Below, piece after piece: positions 36,370 to 46,526 of a stretch of 64,000 nt of DNA. Each line of letters starts with the position of its first letter. Within the stretch, counting starts at the first letter, position 1. Made by a program: the position numbers and the translations under genes. The notes beneath the pieces were generated by a model, which saw only the letters and a list, made by a program, of their open reading frames with translations, was not told where the DNA came from and did not search any database. The DNA is from Paenibacillus sacheonensis. Lineage in GTDB: Bacteria; Bacillota; Bacilli; Paenibacillales; Paenibacillaceae. Where the stretch lies: contig NZ_JAAAMU010000001.1 of the NCBI RefSeq assembly GCF_009909195.1, positions 62,001 to 126,000 on the forward strand. Direction: 5' to 3'.

Positions 36370-37347
36370 ATGAAGACGGAAGCCGTCGTCAGAAGGTACT
36401 CGCGCCAGGTCCGCTCGCTGGTCATCGGCCGCAGGGCGCAGCGCGCGAAGCTTGTGGTGCTTGGCCAGCACGCGAACGAGGGACTGCTCGCCAAGGCGTT
36501 CATTTACTTCATGCTCTCCATCATCGCGTATTTGTACCTGCAGCCGTTCTTCTACATGATCTCGACGATGCTGAAGGGGCTGGCCGATCTGCTGGATCCC
36601 ACGGTCAAATGGATCCCGCGGACGGTCGATTGGAATAATCTTTCCCGGGCGTTCGACGGGCTGAAATATCCGCGATCGTTCTTCAATTCCTTGCTGCTGG
36701 CGGGAGGAGGATCCCTGCTGCAGGTGTTCGTGTGCGCCATGACGGGGTTTGCGCTGGCACGGCTGCAGTTTCCGGGGAAGAAGCTGTTCTTCGCGCTCGT
36801 ATTCCTGACGTTCCTGATCCCGCCGCAGGTCATCATGATCCCGCTCTTCGTCACGTTCAGCAAGCTGGGCTGGCTGAACACGCCGTTCGTATTCCTCGTG
36901 CCGGCCCTGTTCGGCCAAGGCATCAAGAGCGCGTTGTTCATCATCATCTTCAGACAGTTTTTCCATTCGCTGCCCAAGGCGCTCGAAGAGGCGGCGATGA
37001 TCGACGGCGCGTCGATGTTCCGGCTGTTCTTCCGGATCATGCTGCCGCTCGCATCCTCGGCGTGCCTCGTCGTCTTCCTGTTCTCGTTCATCTGGTACTG
37101 GAACGAAAGCTATTTGACATCGATGTTCCTGTCGAACGATTTCACGCCGTTGTCCAACAAGCTGTCGAATTTGGAAGCGACCATCTTCGGCGATAACCCG
37201 AGCATGGCGGTGATGTCGCAGAATCCGGTTACCGAAGGGACGAAGATGGCAGGCGCTTTCCTGATCGTGTTTCCGCCGCTCGTGCTCTACATGATCGCGC
37301 AGCGATGGTTCGTCCAAGGCATCGAGCGTACGGGGCTCGTCGATTGA
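36370..37347 (+). CDS. ABC transporter permease, MalG type (second importer of the cluster)
   Basis: A 325-residue permease, longer than usual because of a basic N-terminal extension of about 45 residues (many Arg/Lys) before the first membrane helix. The EAA loop reads EEAAMIDGASMFRLFFRIMLP. GGGGAGGG precedes the ATG, which is one base after the previous stop. It pairs with 35481 and with the binding protein at 37538. Confidence 0.93.
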   Translation: MKTEAVVRRYSRQVRSLVIGRRAQRAKLVVLGQHANEGLLAKAFIYFMLSIIAYLYLQPFFYMISTMLKGLADLLDPTVKWIPRTVDWNNLSRAFDGLKYPRSFFNSLLLAGGGSLLQVFVCAMTGFALARLQFPGKKLFFALVFLTFLIPPQVIMIPLFVTFSKLGWLNTPFVFLVPALFGQGIKSALFIIIFRQFFHSLPKALEEAAMIDGASMFRLFFRIMLPLASSACLVVFLFSFIWYWNESYLTSMFLSNDFTPLSNKLSNLEATIFGDNPSMAVMSQNPVTEGTKMAGAFLIVFPPLVLYMIAQRWFVQGIERTGLVD

Positions 37348-37537
37348 CGGGCCGGCTGCGCAGGCATGCCCGGCGCGCGGCAGGCAAGCGAGACAGTCGA
37401 TTCTGCAAGGGAGGTGTTGCCGAGGCGCCGAAGGCCGAACCGTGAGAACCGCTTTGCATGAAGATCTGCTTAAACAAAGGGGCAGCGACGCAATTCGCAC
37501 GAATTCAATCGATCGATCATAACGGGAGGTATGGAGA

Positions 37538-38944
37538 ATGAAACACAAACCATGGACGATGACGCTATTTACCGTAATGCTGCTTTTCTCGCTAGCGCTG
37601 AGCGCCTGCTCGAACAACGGAAACAACGCGAACAAGGAGACGGCGAACGGCAAGAACGCGGCCGAACAGCCGGCGGATCAGTCGAACGATAAAGCGGACG
37701 ACAAGAACGCCGACGCGGCGGCACAGTCCGACGAACCGGTCACGTTGACCTATATTCGCGCCTCCGACGTCAGTCCTGTCGAACAGAATCAGCTGGATAT
37801 GTTCCAAGAGAAATATCCGAACATCAAAATTAATATCGTCGTGGGAGAAAGCGGCGCCGGCAACATGCTGGAGAAAGCGACCGCGCTGCAGGCGGCGGGC
37901 ACGCCGGCCGACCTGATCTGGGTCCAAGACATGCTGCCGTTTGTGAAGGACGACCTGCTGGCCGACCTGACGCCGTACATGAAGACGGATCCGGTGCTCA
38001 GCACGGCCAAAATCCCGGCAAGCTCGCTCGAAGCGCTGCAATTCAAAGGCAAGCAGGTCGCGCTGCCGCGCGCGGAAAATCCGATTTTCGTCTACGTGAA
38101 CAAGGATTTGCTGGCCAAGCACGGCATCGACATGCCGAAGAACGACTGGACCTGGGATCAATACCGCGAGATCGCCAAGAAGGTAACCGATCCTAGCGTC
38201 GGCGAATACGGCATTGCGTACGGACCGTTCAACTCGATCGTGACGGCAGGGGTTATCGGCGTGGACAACGGCACGTCCCCGAACCTGTACTTCATGGATC
38301 AGGATTGGAAGCAAAGCCTGCTGACGACGCCGGAAGCCCGAAGCGATATCGAATGGATCGCGGATCTGCAGAACGTCGACCACTCCATCGGCACTTGGGA
38401 CGAATTGACGAAGGTTGGTTCCGACGACGGCTGGATGAAGGGCAAGGTGGCGTTCGAAATTCACGGCTCGTGGGAAGGCAAGAACCGCAGGGAGAAAGCC
38501 AAGTTCAACTGGGACGTTCTGCCGCTGCCGGGCGGCAAAGCGAAGCAGGTCGGCTATAACGTCGGAACGGGCATCGGCATTCTGAGCGCTTCCAAGCATC
38601 AGGACGCGGCCGCCAAGTACCTGAGCTTCATGAATTCCATCGAATCGCAGAAGCAAGGCCTGTTGAACGGGGACTTCCCGCTCACGGAAGACGAAGAGCT
38701 GAAGCAGGCGCTGGTAGAGACGCCGGTATGGAAGGGCACGAATATCCTTGCGACGATCGGCGTCGAGATGAAAGCCGAGCCGGTCGGGGCGATCGTCGGA
38801 TCGGAGAAATACGTGCAATGGTGGGGCGATGACGTGCAGCATGCGTTCAAGGAAGGCGCCGATCTGAACAAGGCGTTCTTCGAGCCCGCGCAGCAATTCA
38901 ACGATTACACGCTGACGGTACGCAAGGAGCTTGGGTTGGAATAA
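37538..38944 (+). CDS. Extracellular solute-binding lipoprotein, family 1
   Basis: A 468-residue lipoprotein with lipobox LSAC (Cys24), an Asn/Lys/Asp-rich linker to about residue 68 and an SBP family 1 domain (VTLTYIRASDVSPVEQ, NDWTWDQYREIAKKV, KGKVAFEIHGSWEGKN, YNVGTGIGILSASKH). The upstream 190-base gap has no terminator, and GGGAGG precedes the ATG, so it probably shares the long transcript. It is the likely receptor for the permeases at 35481 and 36370. Its ligand is unknown. Confidence 0.93.
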   Translation: MKHKPWTMTLFTVMLLFSLALSACSNNGNNANKETANGKNAAEQPADQSNDKADDKNADAAAQSDEPVTLTYIRASDVSPVEQNQLDMFQEKYPNIKINIVVGESGAGNMLEKATALQAAGTPADLIWVQDMLPFVKDDLLADLTPYMKTDPVLSTAKIPASSLEALQFKGKQVALPRAENPIFVYVNKDLLAKHGIDMPKNDWTWDQYREIAKKVTDPSVGEYGIAYGPFNSIVTAGVIGVDNGTSPNLYFMDQDWKQSLLTTPEARSDIEWIADLQNVDHSIGTWDELTKVGSDDGWMKGKVAFEIHGSWEGKNRREKAKFNWDVLPLPGGKAKQVGYNVGTGIGILSASKHQDAAAKYLSFMNSIESQKQGLLNGDFPLTEDEELKQALVETPVWKGTNILATIGVEMKAEPVGAIVGSEKYVQWWGDDVQHAFKEGADLNKAFFEPAQQFNDYTLTVRKELGLE

Positions 38945-38967
38945 CGAGGCGAAGGGGAGATTCGGCA

Positions 38968-41562
38968 GTGAGACACGACAAGCGGGTACCGCAGTATTCG
39001 ACGGCTGGTTTCTACGGGATCGAAGGCAGTCCGAGACAGGTGTTCAATTTCAATCCAGGCTGGCGTTTCTTGAAAGGCGAGGCAGCGGGCGCGCAGCAAG
39101 AACTGTTCGACGACAGCGCCTGGGAAGCGGCGGCACTGCCGCATGGTTTGGAAATTCTCGGCGAGAACGCCAGCGGCATGCGCAATTATCAAGGACCCGC
39201 CTGGTACCGGAAACGGTTTGCGCTTCCCGGAACGATGATCGACAAGCGCGTCGTCCTGCATTTCGAAGCGGTCATGGGCAAAGCGGAGGTTTGGGTGAAC
39301 GGTCGGATGGCCGTGGAGCATTGGGGAGGTTATCTTCCGTTCGCGGCGGACATCAGCCATCTGGTCTATCATGACGGACGGGAGAACGTCGTCGCGGTAA
39401 GGGCCGACAACGCCAACGATCCGTCTTATCCGCCGGGCAAACCGCAGGATTATCTGGATTTCAGTTATCTCGGGGGAATCTACCGCGATGTCTATCTCAT
39501 CGAGACGGATCCGCTGCACGTGACGCATAATCTGCTCAGCGGCACGGTCGCCGGCGGCGGCGTGTTCGTAGGCGTGCGGAACGTCACGGACAATAACGCC
39601 GATATAGAGGTTCGGACCGAGATCACGAACGAGGACGGCAGAAGCCGGAGCTTCACGCTGCGCACGGTGCTGGAGAACATGGAGGGCGGGGAGCTGCTCG
39701 TCTGGGAAGAGAAGGCGGAGCTGGCATCCGGCGTGACCGCGCAGTTCGTCCAGCAGCTTGACGCGCGCGATGTCCGCCTATGGCATCCGGATGATCCTTA
39801 TCTGCATTACGTCCGCACGGAGCTTGTCGAGGACGGCAAGGTCGCCGACAGCTTCAAGACGCGCTTCGGCATCCGGTTGTTCGAGATGCGCGGCGACGAA
39901 GGCTTCTTCGTCAACCGCCGTTTTATCGGGCACAAGCTGAGCGGCGTCAACCGCCATCAAGACTATGCGTACGTCGGCAACGCGCTGCCGAATTCCGGCC
40001 AATGGCGCGATGCGGTCCTGCTTCGCGAAGGCGGCTCCAACGTGGTGCGCGCCGCTCATTATCCGCTTGCCGCGGCGTTTATGGACGCCTGCGACGAACT
40101 CGGCTTGCTGGTCACCGTGGCTAACCCCGGCTGGCAGTTTTACAACGGCGAGAATCCCGCCTTCGAACGGCGCGTATTCGAGGATACGCGCGCCATGGTG
40201 AGGCGCGACCGGAACCGTCCGGCGGTCCTGCTGTGGGAGACGGCCCTGAACGAAACCGACGATCAGCCGATTCCGATGCTGAAGGAGATGCACCGGATCG
40301 TGCACGAGGAATTCCCGTTTCCGGGCGCATTCACCTGCGCGGACGTGGACAGCGCGAAGCTGGCCGGCTTCGATTTCTATTACCACGGCAGCATGCAGGA
40401 CGACAAATGCTCGCTGACGCGCGAATACGGCGACGGCGGGGAAGTGGATAACTTCGGCTCGCAGAACGCGATGACGCGGGTTAGACGGGAGTGGGGCGAG
40501 CAGGCCATGCTGAATCAGGCGATGATCCGGGCCAAGGATCTCGACGACGTCTACGGGACGCCGCCGAAACGGATCGGCGCGACCGTCTGGTGCGGCATCG
40601 ACCATCAGCGGGGCTATCATCCCGATCCGTTCCTCGGGGGAGTGCTGGATGTCTACCGCGTACCGCGCTATTCGCATTACCTGTTCAAGAGCCAGTACGC
40701 GCCCGACTTCAATCTGGCCGGCATCGACACGGGGCCGATGGTGTACATCGCCCATGAGCTGTCGCAGGTATCCGGAAGCGACGTCATCCTGTTCACGAAC
40801 TGCGAGGAAGTGCGTCTGACGTGGCTGGGCAGCGTGGTCGGCACGCGGGGGCCGGAGACGAACTACGCGTCGCTGCCGCATCCGCCGGTCATCTTCAGGA
40901 ACGTGTTCGACTTCCACGAGATCTCGACGAACTGGCGGAGCCGGACGGGCGAGATCGAGATGGTCGCCGAAGGACTCATTAACGGCAAAGTGGTTTGCCG
41001 CGAGGTGAAGACCTATTCCGAATGGCTGGCCGGCGTGAGGCTCGAGCTGGATGACGTCAACGTCGGCCTGACCGCGGACGGATCGGATTTCATGCCCGTC
41101 CGCGCCGTGCTGGTCGACCACAAGGGCGTTCCGAAAGTGCTTGGCAACGAGTACATTCAGTTCGCCGTGGAAGGTCCGGGGGAAATCATCGAAGGACCGA
41201 TTCCCGGCGCCAACCCGATGCGCACGCAATTCGGCACGGCGACCGCATTCGTGCGCGCGACGACGGAAGCGGGCGAGATTACGGTAACGGCGTCCTGCAG
41301 CGGATTGGCTTCGGGCCGAATCGTGCTTCGTTCCTCGAAGCCGAAGCTGCCGATGATATACGATCGGTCTTACGCCATGGAAAGCAGCGCGGCGCCGAAG
41401 ACGAAACCCGCCGCGACTGCCGCGGCTGCCGTGCCGGACGAAGCGATGATCTCGGGCGCGCAGCAAACCATCGACAAGCTGGAAGCGGTGATCAAGCGGC
41501 TGCAGGTGGAGCTGACGAGCAAAGAGCAGGACATTATGGAACTGCGGGGCAGCCGCGCATAA
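38968..41562 (+). CDS. GH2-family glycosidase with C-terminal coiled-coil tail
   Basis: 864 residues, no signal peptide, GTG start 9 bases after GAAGGGGA. The order is that of GH2: sugar-binding jelly roll (about 25-185), immunoglobulin-like domain (about 190-300), barrel (about 305-600), then further beta domains. In the barrel, Glu near 429 (LWETALNETDD) fits the acid/base and Glu near 487 (LTREYGDGGEVDNFG) fits the nucleophile; the first motif is less canonical than in LacZ. The last 40 residues (AQQTIDKLEAVIKRLQVELT onward) form a heptad coiled coil, unusual for GH2 and suggesting oligomerisation. It probably removes beta-linked galactose or a related residue from sugars imported by this cluster. 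Confidence 0.85.
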   Translation: MRHDKRVPQYSTAGFYGIEGSPRQVFNFNPGWRFLKGEAAGAQQELFDDSAWEAAALPHGLEILGENASGMRNYQGPAWYRKRFALPGTMIDKRVVLHFEAVMGKAEVWVNGRMAVEHWGGYLPFAADISHLVYHDGRENVVAVRADNANDPSYPPGKPQDYLDFSYLGGIYRDVYLIETDPLHVTHNLLSGTVAGGGVFVGVRNVTDNNADIEVRTEITNEDGRSRSFTLRTVLENMEGGELLVWEEKAELASGVTAQFVQQLDARDVRLWHPDDPYLHYVRTELVEDGKVADSFKTRFGIRLFEMRGDEGFFVNRRFIGHKLSGVNRHQDYAYVGNALPNSGQWRDAVLLREGGSNVVRAAHYPLAAAFMDACDELGLLVTVANPGWQFYNGENPAFERRVFEDTRAMVRRDRNRPAVLLWETALNETDDQPIPMLKEMHRIVHEEFPFPGAFTCADVDSAKLAGFDFYYHGSMQDDKCSLTREYGDGGEVDNFGSQNAMTRVRREWGEQAMLNQAMIRAKDLDDVYGTPPKRIGATVWCGIDHQRGYHPDPFLGGVLDVYRVPRYSHYLFKSQYAPDFNLAGIDTGPMVYIAHELSQVSGSDVILFTNCEEVRLTWLGSVVGTRGPETNYASLPHPPVIFRNVFDFHEISTNWRSRTGEIEMVAEGLINGKVVCREVKTYSEWLAGVRLELDDVNVGLTADGSDFMPVRAVLVDHKGVPKVLGNEYIQFAVEGPGEIIEGPIPGANPMRTQFGTATAFVRATTEAGEITVTASCSGLASGRIVLRSSKPKLPMIYDRSYAMESSAAPKTKPAATAAAAVPDEAMISGAQQTIDKLEAVIKRLQVELTSKEQDIMELRGSRA

Positions 41563-41814
41563 TGAGGGAAGCAGCAACAAGAGATTCATAGACGGGAGAA
41601 TAGACGGTAGAAAATAGGGAGAAGAGAGAGTCTTTGACGAAGGCGCCGAAGACTTTCTCCTTCCAATCTTGACGACATAAAGGCATGAAGGGGCGGGATT
41701 TTTAATATTTTCGCTGCGCGCGTCCCGTTAACGACACTCAGAATTGCTTGTTCCGAACATTCATGAAAGCGGAATCATCCATTTTTGGCTTGGGAGAGCG
41801 AGGTTGAATTCTTG
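41563..41814. other. Gap before the surface protein gene with an imperfect hairpin
   Basis: A GAGAGTCTT and AAGACTTTCTC pair (about 41625-41658) encloses GGCGCC and is followed by TCCTT; it may act as a weak terminator. The remaining 150 bases are more AT-rich around 41700-41720 but I find no convincing -35/-10 pair. Confidence 0.3.
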
Positions 41815-44800
41815 ATGAAGTTAGGGCTAAGGTTACGACGGAATTCGGAGTTAGGGCAGGATTCAGGGCAGAAACCAAGGCAGGAACCAGGGCGGAGGCC
41901 CGGTCGGAAGTCCGGACGCGCGTCGTCCAAAATCGCGGCGGTCCTGCTGGCGGCCGTCTTGACGGCGAGCGGGCTGAACGTGAATCCGAAGCCGGCAGCG
42001 GCAGCGGACGAGTTGCCGTCCTTCCGTGCCTCGACGGATTACTCGGGCACGCAGGGAGAACATAACTGGCGTTATCAATATCGCCTGTTCGATGCGGGGG
42101 ACTATCAAGACCTTCCCGTATTCGCCGGCAACAACTGGTGGAAGGCCAACAACAATTGGGATTTCGGGAAGCTGACTCCCGGCGGCGTGACGTCGGGCTC
42201 GAAGGCGGATACGGCCAGGACCTTCGTCGCGCCGGAATCCGGCAGCGTGACGGTCTCGGCAGCGGGAACGGTTACGATTCATAAGGACACCTACGACGGC
42301 GCTAGGCTGAAGGTCATGAAGAACGAAGAGCAGATCTGGCCGGATGGCGGGGAATGGGCGCCGCTGAACGCGAATCAGACGATCGATTTTCCCGCGTTGA
42401 ACGTGCAGGTCGCGAAGGGCGACCGGATTTATTTCGTCGCGGACAGCGGGGCGTCCCATATCAACGGTTACGACGACATGGCCTGGGATCCCGTCGTAAC
42501 GTATACGCAGATCATCGAGACGATCGCGCCGGCGCAGGTGACGCTCGATCAGCACGAGCTGCATCCGCCGATCGGCGAATCGGCGACGCTGACCGCGACG
42601 ATCGCGCCGGCGGAAGCGACGAACAAGAACGTTTACTGGACGACGAGCAATCCCGAGATCGCGACGGTAAGCGGTGGCGTCGTCAAGGCGGTGGGACCGG
42701 GAACGGCGACGATTACGGTAACGACGGCGGACGGCGGCATCGCCGATCAGGCGACGGTCATCGTCGACACCGGCGGGATCGTCAGCGTATACAAGGCGTC
42801 GACGGGCTTCTCCGGCGTACAGGGGGACGGCAATTGGCGTTACCAGTACCGCGCTTTCGATGCCGAAGATTTCAAGGATCTTCCCGTGTTCGCGGGCGGA
42901 TCGTGGTGGAAGTCGACGAATAACTGGGAGCTTGGCCAGATGTGGGAGGACGGCGTAACGCCGGGCAATCAGGCGGACACCTCCCGGACGTTCGTCGCGC
43001 CGGATCGCGGCAGCGCGAAGATCGGGGCGGCGAGTCCGATTACGATCCATAAGGATACGTACGGCGGCGCCCGTCTGAAGGTCATGAAGAACGACGAGCA
43101 AATTTGGCCGGAAAACGGGGAGTGGGCCGAGCTGAAGTCCGGCGGGACGATCGATTTCCCGAGCGTGCCGATCTCCGTCCTGAAGGGCGACCGCATCTAT
43201 TTCGTCGCGAACGCGGGCGCGGATCACGCCAACGGCTTCGACAATCTGGCGTGGAATCCGACTGTCTCGTATACGGAAGTGCTGGATTCGGTATCGCCGA
43301 CGGGCGTAACGCTCGACCGGCATGAGCTGCAGCCGGGCATCGGGGAATCCGTGACGCTGCATGCGGAGCTTGCGCCGGCAGACGCGACGAACCCGAATCT
43401 GTATTGGGCGTCGAGCGACCCGAACGTGGCGTCGGTCAAGAACGGCGTCGTGACGGTCATCGGGCCGGGAACCGCGACGATTACCGTCACGGCCGCCGAC
43501 GGCGGAGCGACCGATCAAGCCGTCGTGAGCGTCGAAGGCGAAGGCGCGGTGACCCGCCAAGAAATGATCTTCATGCTGGCGCAGGCGCTGAAGGTGCCTT
43601 CCGCCCCATATCAAGGCATCTTCGGAGACGTCCCAGCGGACGATACTTACGCGAACGTGCTCCAAGGCGCTTACGACAACGGCATTATCGACAGCCATCT
43701 CATCGATAGCGGCAGACTCCGGCCGGATGCTCCGCTGACGAGAGAGGAGACGGCCTCGCTCGTTCTGAACGGCTACGACTACGCGATGCCACAAGACGCC
43801 CCGCCCGGAGATATCGAAACGTTGACGGACAAGAGCGCCATCAGCGATTGGGCGGTCAAGTACGTCCAGGCGGATGTTCGATTGGGCGTCTTGTACGGCA
43901 ACGATCCTTCGTATCCGGCAGCCTTCGAGCCGCAGGGCCAATTCAGCCGCAGCGAAGCGCAGGCCATCGTCGGCCGGCTGCTCGCTTCGATGGACCTTCA
44001 GAGCATGATCGCGAATGCGGTGTCCCAAGGCAAGACGCGTCTCGTCATTCCGCCGAATACGTACCGGATCGGGATGCGAGGGGACGCCACGCTTATTCCG
44101 ATCACGAACGCGCATAACCTGGAGATCGTCGCCGACGGCGTGACCGTGGTCGCGACGAAGCTGACGCGGGCGCTCTCCGTCACCGACAGCTCGGACGTGA
44201 CGATCGAGGGCATGACGATCAATTACGATCCGCTGCCGTTCACCCAGGGCAAAGTAACGGCCATCGCGCCGGATTTGTCTTACATCGACGTGGAGTTGTC
44301 CGCGGGCTATCCGCGCCAGCTGTTCGACAGGCTCACCGTTTACGATCCCGAGACGAAGTTCCAGAAGCACGGCATCGACTTCCTGTGGGGGACCAAGAGC
44401 GCCTGGAATGCCGACGGCACGATCCGGGTGTCGCTCGCCAAGGTCGGTGATAACGTGGCGATCGGCGATCCGGTGACGCTCTCGGGCGGCCAGGAATCGG
44501 GCGGAATCCCGCACGGCATCTCGGTCGGCGGTAGCAGCGGCATCGTATTCAAGCACGTGACGCTGAATACGGCGCCGGGCATGGGGTACCTGGAGGCCGG
44601 CAGCGAAGGGGGCACCGTGCTCGACGATTTCAAGCTCATTCCGGGACCGCCTCCTCCGGGCGGAACGGAGAAGCCGCTGCTGACTTCGGTATGGGACGGC
44701 CTGCAGTTCAAGACTTCCCATAAAGGGCCGATCGTGGAGAACTCGGTGATCCAAAGCGCGGGCGACGATTCGTTCAGCATTCAGAACGGCGATATCGGCG

Positions 44801-46278
44801 TGTTGAAATCCGCGGGCGACGAGCTCGTGATCGCGCTGCGCGACGGCAGCCAGACGCTGCATCCCGGCGACAGGCTGAAGCGGTTCAATACGTCTCCCGA
44901 GGCGATCGTGGTATCCGGCGAGCCGGTTAACCTGGCCGACGCGGGCGTCGATCCGGCGATCGTCGACAAGATCAAGACGGCCGCGGACTGGACGCCGTTC
45001 AAATTCGGCGATAACGTCTATTACCGGATCAAGCTGGACCGGACGTCCCCGTTCAAGGCGGAGGATTTCATCTATACGCCGGACCGGATGGGCAACGGCT
45101 TTGTTTTCCGCAACAACCAAGTGTACAGTCCCGGGCGAGGCATGCTGCTGAAGGCCGGGGACGGCCTGATCGAGAATAACGTGTTCCGCGGCGGGGACAA
45201 AGCGATCATCGTGTCGTCCGAAGGCGTCACCGACACGCATTCGGGCGCGGGCAGCAACCTGACGATCCGCAACAATACGATTATCGATACCGGCTATCAT
45301 CATCCGATGCCGTGGTCCGAGCAAGCGGGCGCGATCGCGTTCTCGAGCGAGAACATCAAGTCGGCGAAAGCCTTCGAGAACATCGTGATCGCGAACAACA
45401 CGTTCGACGGCGTGCGAGGCTTGAACTTGAACCTGACGAACGTCAAGAACGCGAAGGTGACGGGCAACAAGTTCCTGCATACGCATTTGGTTGATCCGGG
45501 AACGAACGGAGCCGATAAAGGCATCGATCCGGCATCGGTCGTCTGGGTGAGGAACGCCGAAGATGTCGCTTTCTCCGGCAATACGATCGACGCGATGGGG
45601 CCGTTTTCCGACATAGCCGTGAACGTGCAGCAGCCGGCCAGCGGCATTGCCGGGCTTCCTGACGGCGTTGCGGTGCTCCATGCGAAGGCAGGCGCGCCAG
45701 CGGCGCCGGCCAAGCCCGTTCTGTCGAGCAACAGCGGTTATGCGAATGGCTTGAAGGACGGCAACTATACCGTGACGATGAACCTGTGGTACGGCAATAA
45801 CGGCTCCGTATTCAAGCTGTTCGAGAACGGCGCGCTGATTCGAACGCAAACGTTGAACGCTGCATCGCCGGCGGCGCAGCAGGCGAGCTTCGACGTGAAG
45901 GGCAAGAAGAACGGCACGTACACGTATACGGCCCTGCTCACGAATGCTTACGGCTCCACGACGAGCGCGCCGCTTGTCGTGACCATTACTGACGCGGCGC
46001 CCGGAGCGCCGGTGCTGGCCCAAGACAATTGGGACGGGGATGGCAGCTATAAGGTGACGATGAACCTGTGGTGGGGCACCAACGCGACCGAATACCGGCT
46101 CTACGAGAACGGCGTATTGATCGATACGCAGCCGCTCGCGGCCTCGACGCCGGCTGCCCAAAGCGCGGTCACCGCGATCGCCGGCCGTGCCCCGGGCGTC
46201 TATGAATATCGCTGCGAGCTCGTTAACGCCGCCGGCTCGACGTCCAGCCAGAAGCTGACGGTGATCGTCAAGAATTAA
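41815..46278 (+). CDS. Very large S-layer-anchored beta-helix protein, GH110-like
   Basis: 1487 residues. An extended basic N-region (about 38 residues) leads to a hydrophobic signal segment ending PAAAAD. Then come two copies of a roughly 165-residue module (about 70-235 and 322-488; [16 protein letters not shown] and [16 protein letters not shown]), each followed by a BIG2 immunoglobulin-like domain (237-318 and 495-574), SLH repeats (577-728), a right-handed beta-helix (729-1292) related to the GH110-like enzyme at 22298, and two immunoglobulin-like C-terminal repeats ([17 protein letters not shown] and [17 protein letters not shown]). SLH domains would fix it to the cell wall. TTG 41785 lacks a ribosome site, so ATG 41815 is chosen. 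A 14-bp terminator follows. Confidence 0.85.
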   Translation: MKLGLRLRRNSELGQDSGQKPRQEPGRRPGRKSGRASSKIAAVLLAAVLTASGLNVNPKPAAAADELPSFRASTDYSGTQGEHNWRYQYRLFDAGDYQDLPVFAGNNWWKANNNWDFGKLTPGGVTSGSKADTARTFVAPESGSVTVSAAGTVTIHKDTYDGARLKVMKNEEQIWPDGGEWAPLNANQTIDFPALNVQVAKGDRIYFVADSGASHINGYDDMAWDPVVTYTQIIETIAPAQVTLDQHELHPPIGESATLTATIAPAEATNKNVYWTTSNPEIATVSGGVVKAVGPGTATITVTTADGGIADQATVIVDTGGIVSVYKASTGFSGVQGDGNWRYQYRAFDAEDFKDLPVFAGGSWWKSTNNWELGQMWEDGVTPGNQADTSRTFVAPDRGSAKIGAASPITIHKDTYGGARLKVMKNDEQIWPENGEWAELKSGGTIDFPSVPISVLKGDRIYFVANAGADHANGFDNLAWNPTVSYTEVLDSVSPTGVTLDRHELQPGIGESVTLHAELAPADATNPNLYWASSDPNVASVKNGVVTVIGPGTATITVTAADGGATDQAVVSVEGEGAVTRQEMIFMLAQALKVPSAPYQGIFGDVPADDTYANVLQGAYDNGIIDSHLIDSGRLRPDAPLTREETASLVLNGYDYAMPQDAPPGDIETLTDKSAISDWAVKYVQADVRLGVLYGNDPSYPAAFEPQGQFSRSEAQAIVGRLLASMDLQSMIANAVSQGKTRLVIPPNTYRIGMRGDATLIPITNAHNLEIVADGVTVVATKLTRALSVTDSSDVTIEGMTINYDPLPFTQGKVTAIAPDLSYIDVELSAGYPRQLFDRLTVYDPETKFQKHGIDFLWGTKSAWNADGTIRVSLAKVGDNVAIGDPVTLSGGQESGGIPHGISVGGSSGIVFKHVTLNTAPGMGYLEAGSEGGTVLDDFKLIPGPPPPGGTEKPLLTSVWDGLQFKTSHKGPIVENSVIQSAGDDSFSIQNGDIGVLKSAGDELVIALRDGSQTLHPGDRLKRFNTSPEAIVVSGEPVNLADAGVDPAIVDKIKTAADWTPFKFGDNVYYRIKLDRTSPFKAEDFIYTPDRMGNGFVFRNNQVYSPGRGMLLKAGDGLIENNVFRGGDKAIIVSSEGVTDTHSGAGSNLTIRNNTIIDTGYHHPMPWSEQAGAIAFSSENIKSAKAFENIVIANNTFDGVRGLNLNLTNVKNAKVTGNKFLHTHLVDPGTNGADKGIDPASVVWVRNAEDVAFSGNTIDAMGPFSDIAVNVQQPASGIAGLPDGVAVLHAKAGAPAAPAKPVLSSNSGYANGLKDGNYTVTMNLWYGNNGSVFKLFENGALIRTQTLNAASPAAQQASFDVKGKKNGTYTYTALLTNAYGSTTSAPLVVTITDAAPGAPVLAQDNWDGDGSYKVTMNLWWGTNATEYRLYENGVLIDTQPLAASTPAAQSAVTAIAGRAPGVYEYRCELVNAAGSTSSQKLTVIVKN
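41855..41902 (+). repeat. 12-bp tandem repeats in the signal-peptide N-region
   Basis: GGCAGGATTCAG, GGCAGAAACCAA, GGCAGGAACCAG and a more diverged GGCGGAGGCCCG follow each other with period 12, coding for four-residue units rich in Gln, Arg, Pro and Gly. They explain the long N-region of the signal peptide. Confidence 0.75.
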
Positions 46279-46321
46279 CGGAAGACCGGCGCTCGCGAGC
46301 AAGCGCGGCAAGACATGCATG

Positions 46322-46357
46322 GCCCTCGGCCGTCCTTCGGGACGGTCGGGGGCTTTT
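46322..46357 (+). terminator. Strong rho-independent terminator after the surface protein gene
   Basis: A 14-bp stem (46322-46335 with 46340-46353, two G-T pairs) closed by a TTCG tetraloop and followed by TTTT. It ends the cluster that begins at 25246. Confidence 0.9.
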
Positions 46358-46526
46358 GCCGATTGCAAGGGGGGAATCGCGCAAGAAGATCATAGGATCG
46401 TCCCTCTCGTGCGCGGCGTGTTTGCCTGTATGATAGCGAAGGTAGAATCGTATCGACGATCGACGCGATAGAATCTGTCGAATTCAATCCGGCTGCTGGT
46501 TGGTTAACGGAAAGGGAGCAAACGTC

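Noticed and set aside
37421-37465. A 14-codon leader peptide frame after GGGAGG in the gap before the binding protein at 37538
   Set aside because: The ribosome site is only about two bases from the TTG, and nothing suggests a leader-peptide mechanism.
41863-46368. A 1501-codon open frame on the minus strand opposite the surface protein gene
   Set aside because: It is the mirror of a GC-rich gene with strong third-position bias. It has no ribosome site, domain or membrane pattern, while the + strand frame has clear domains.
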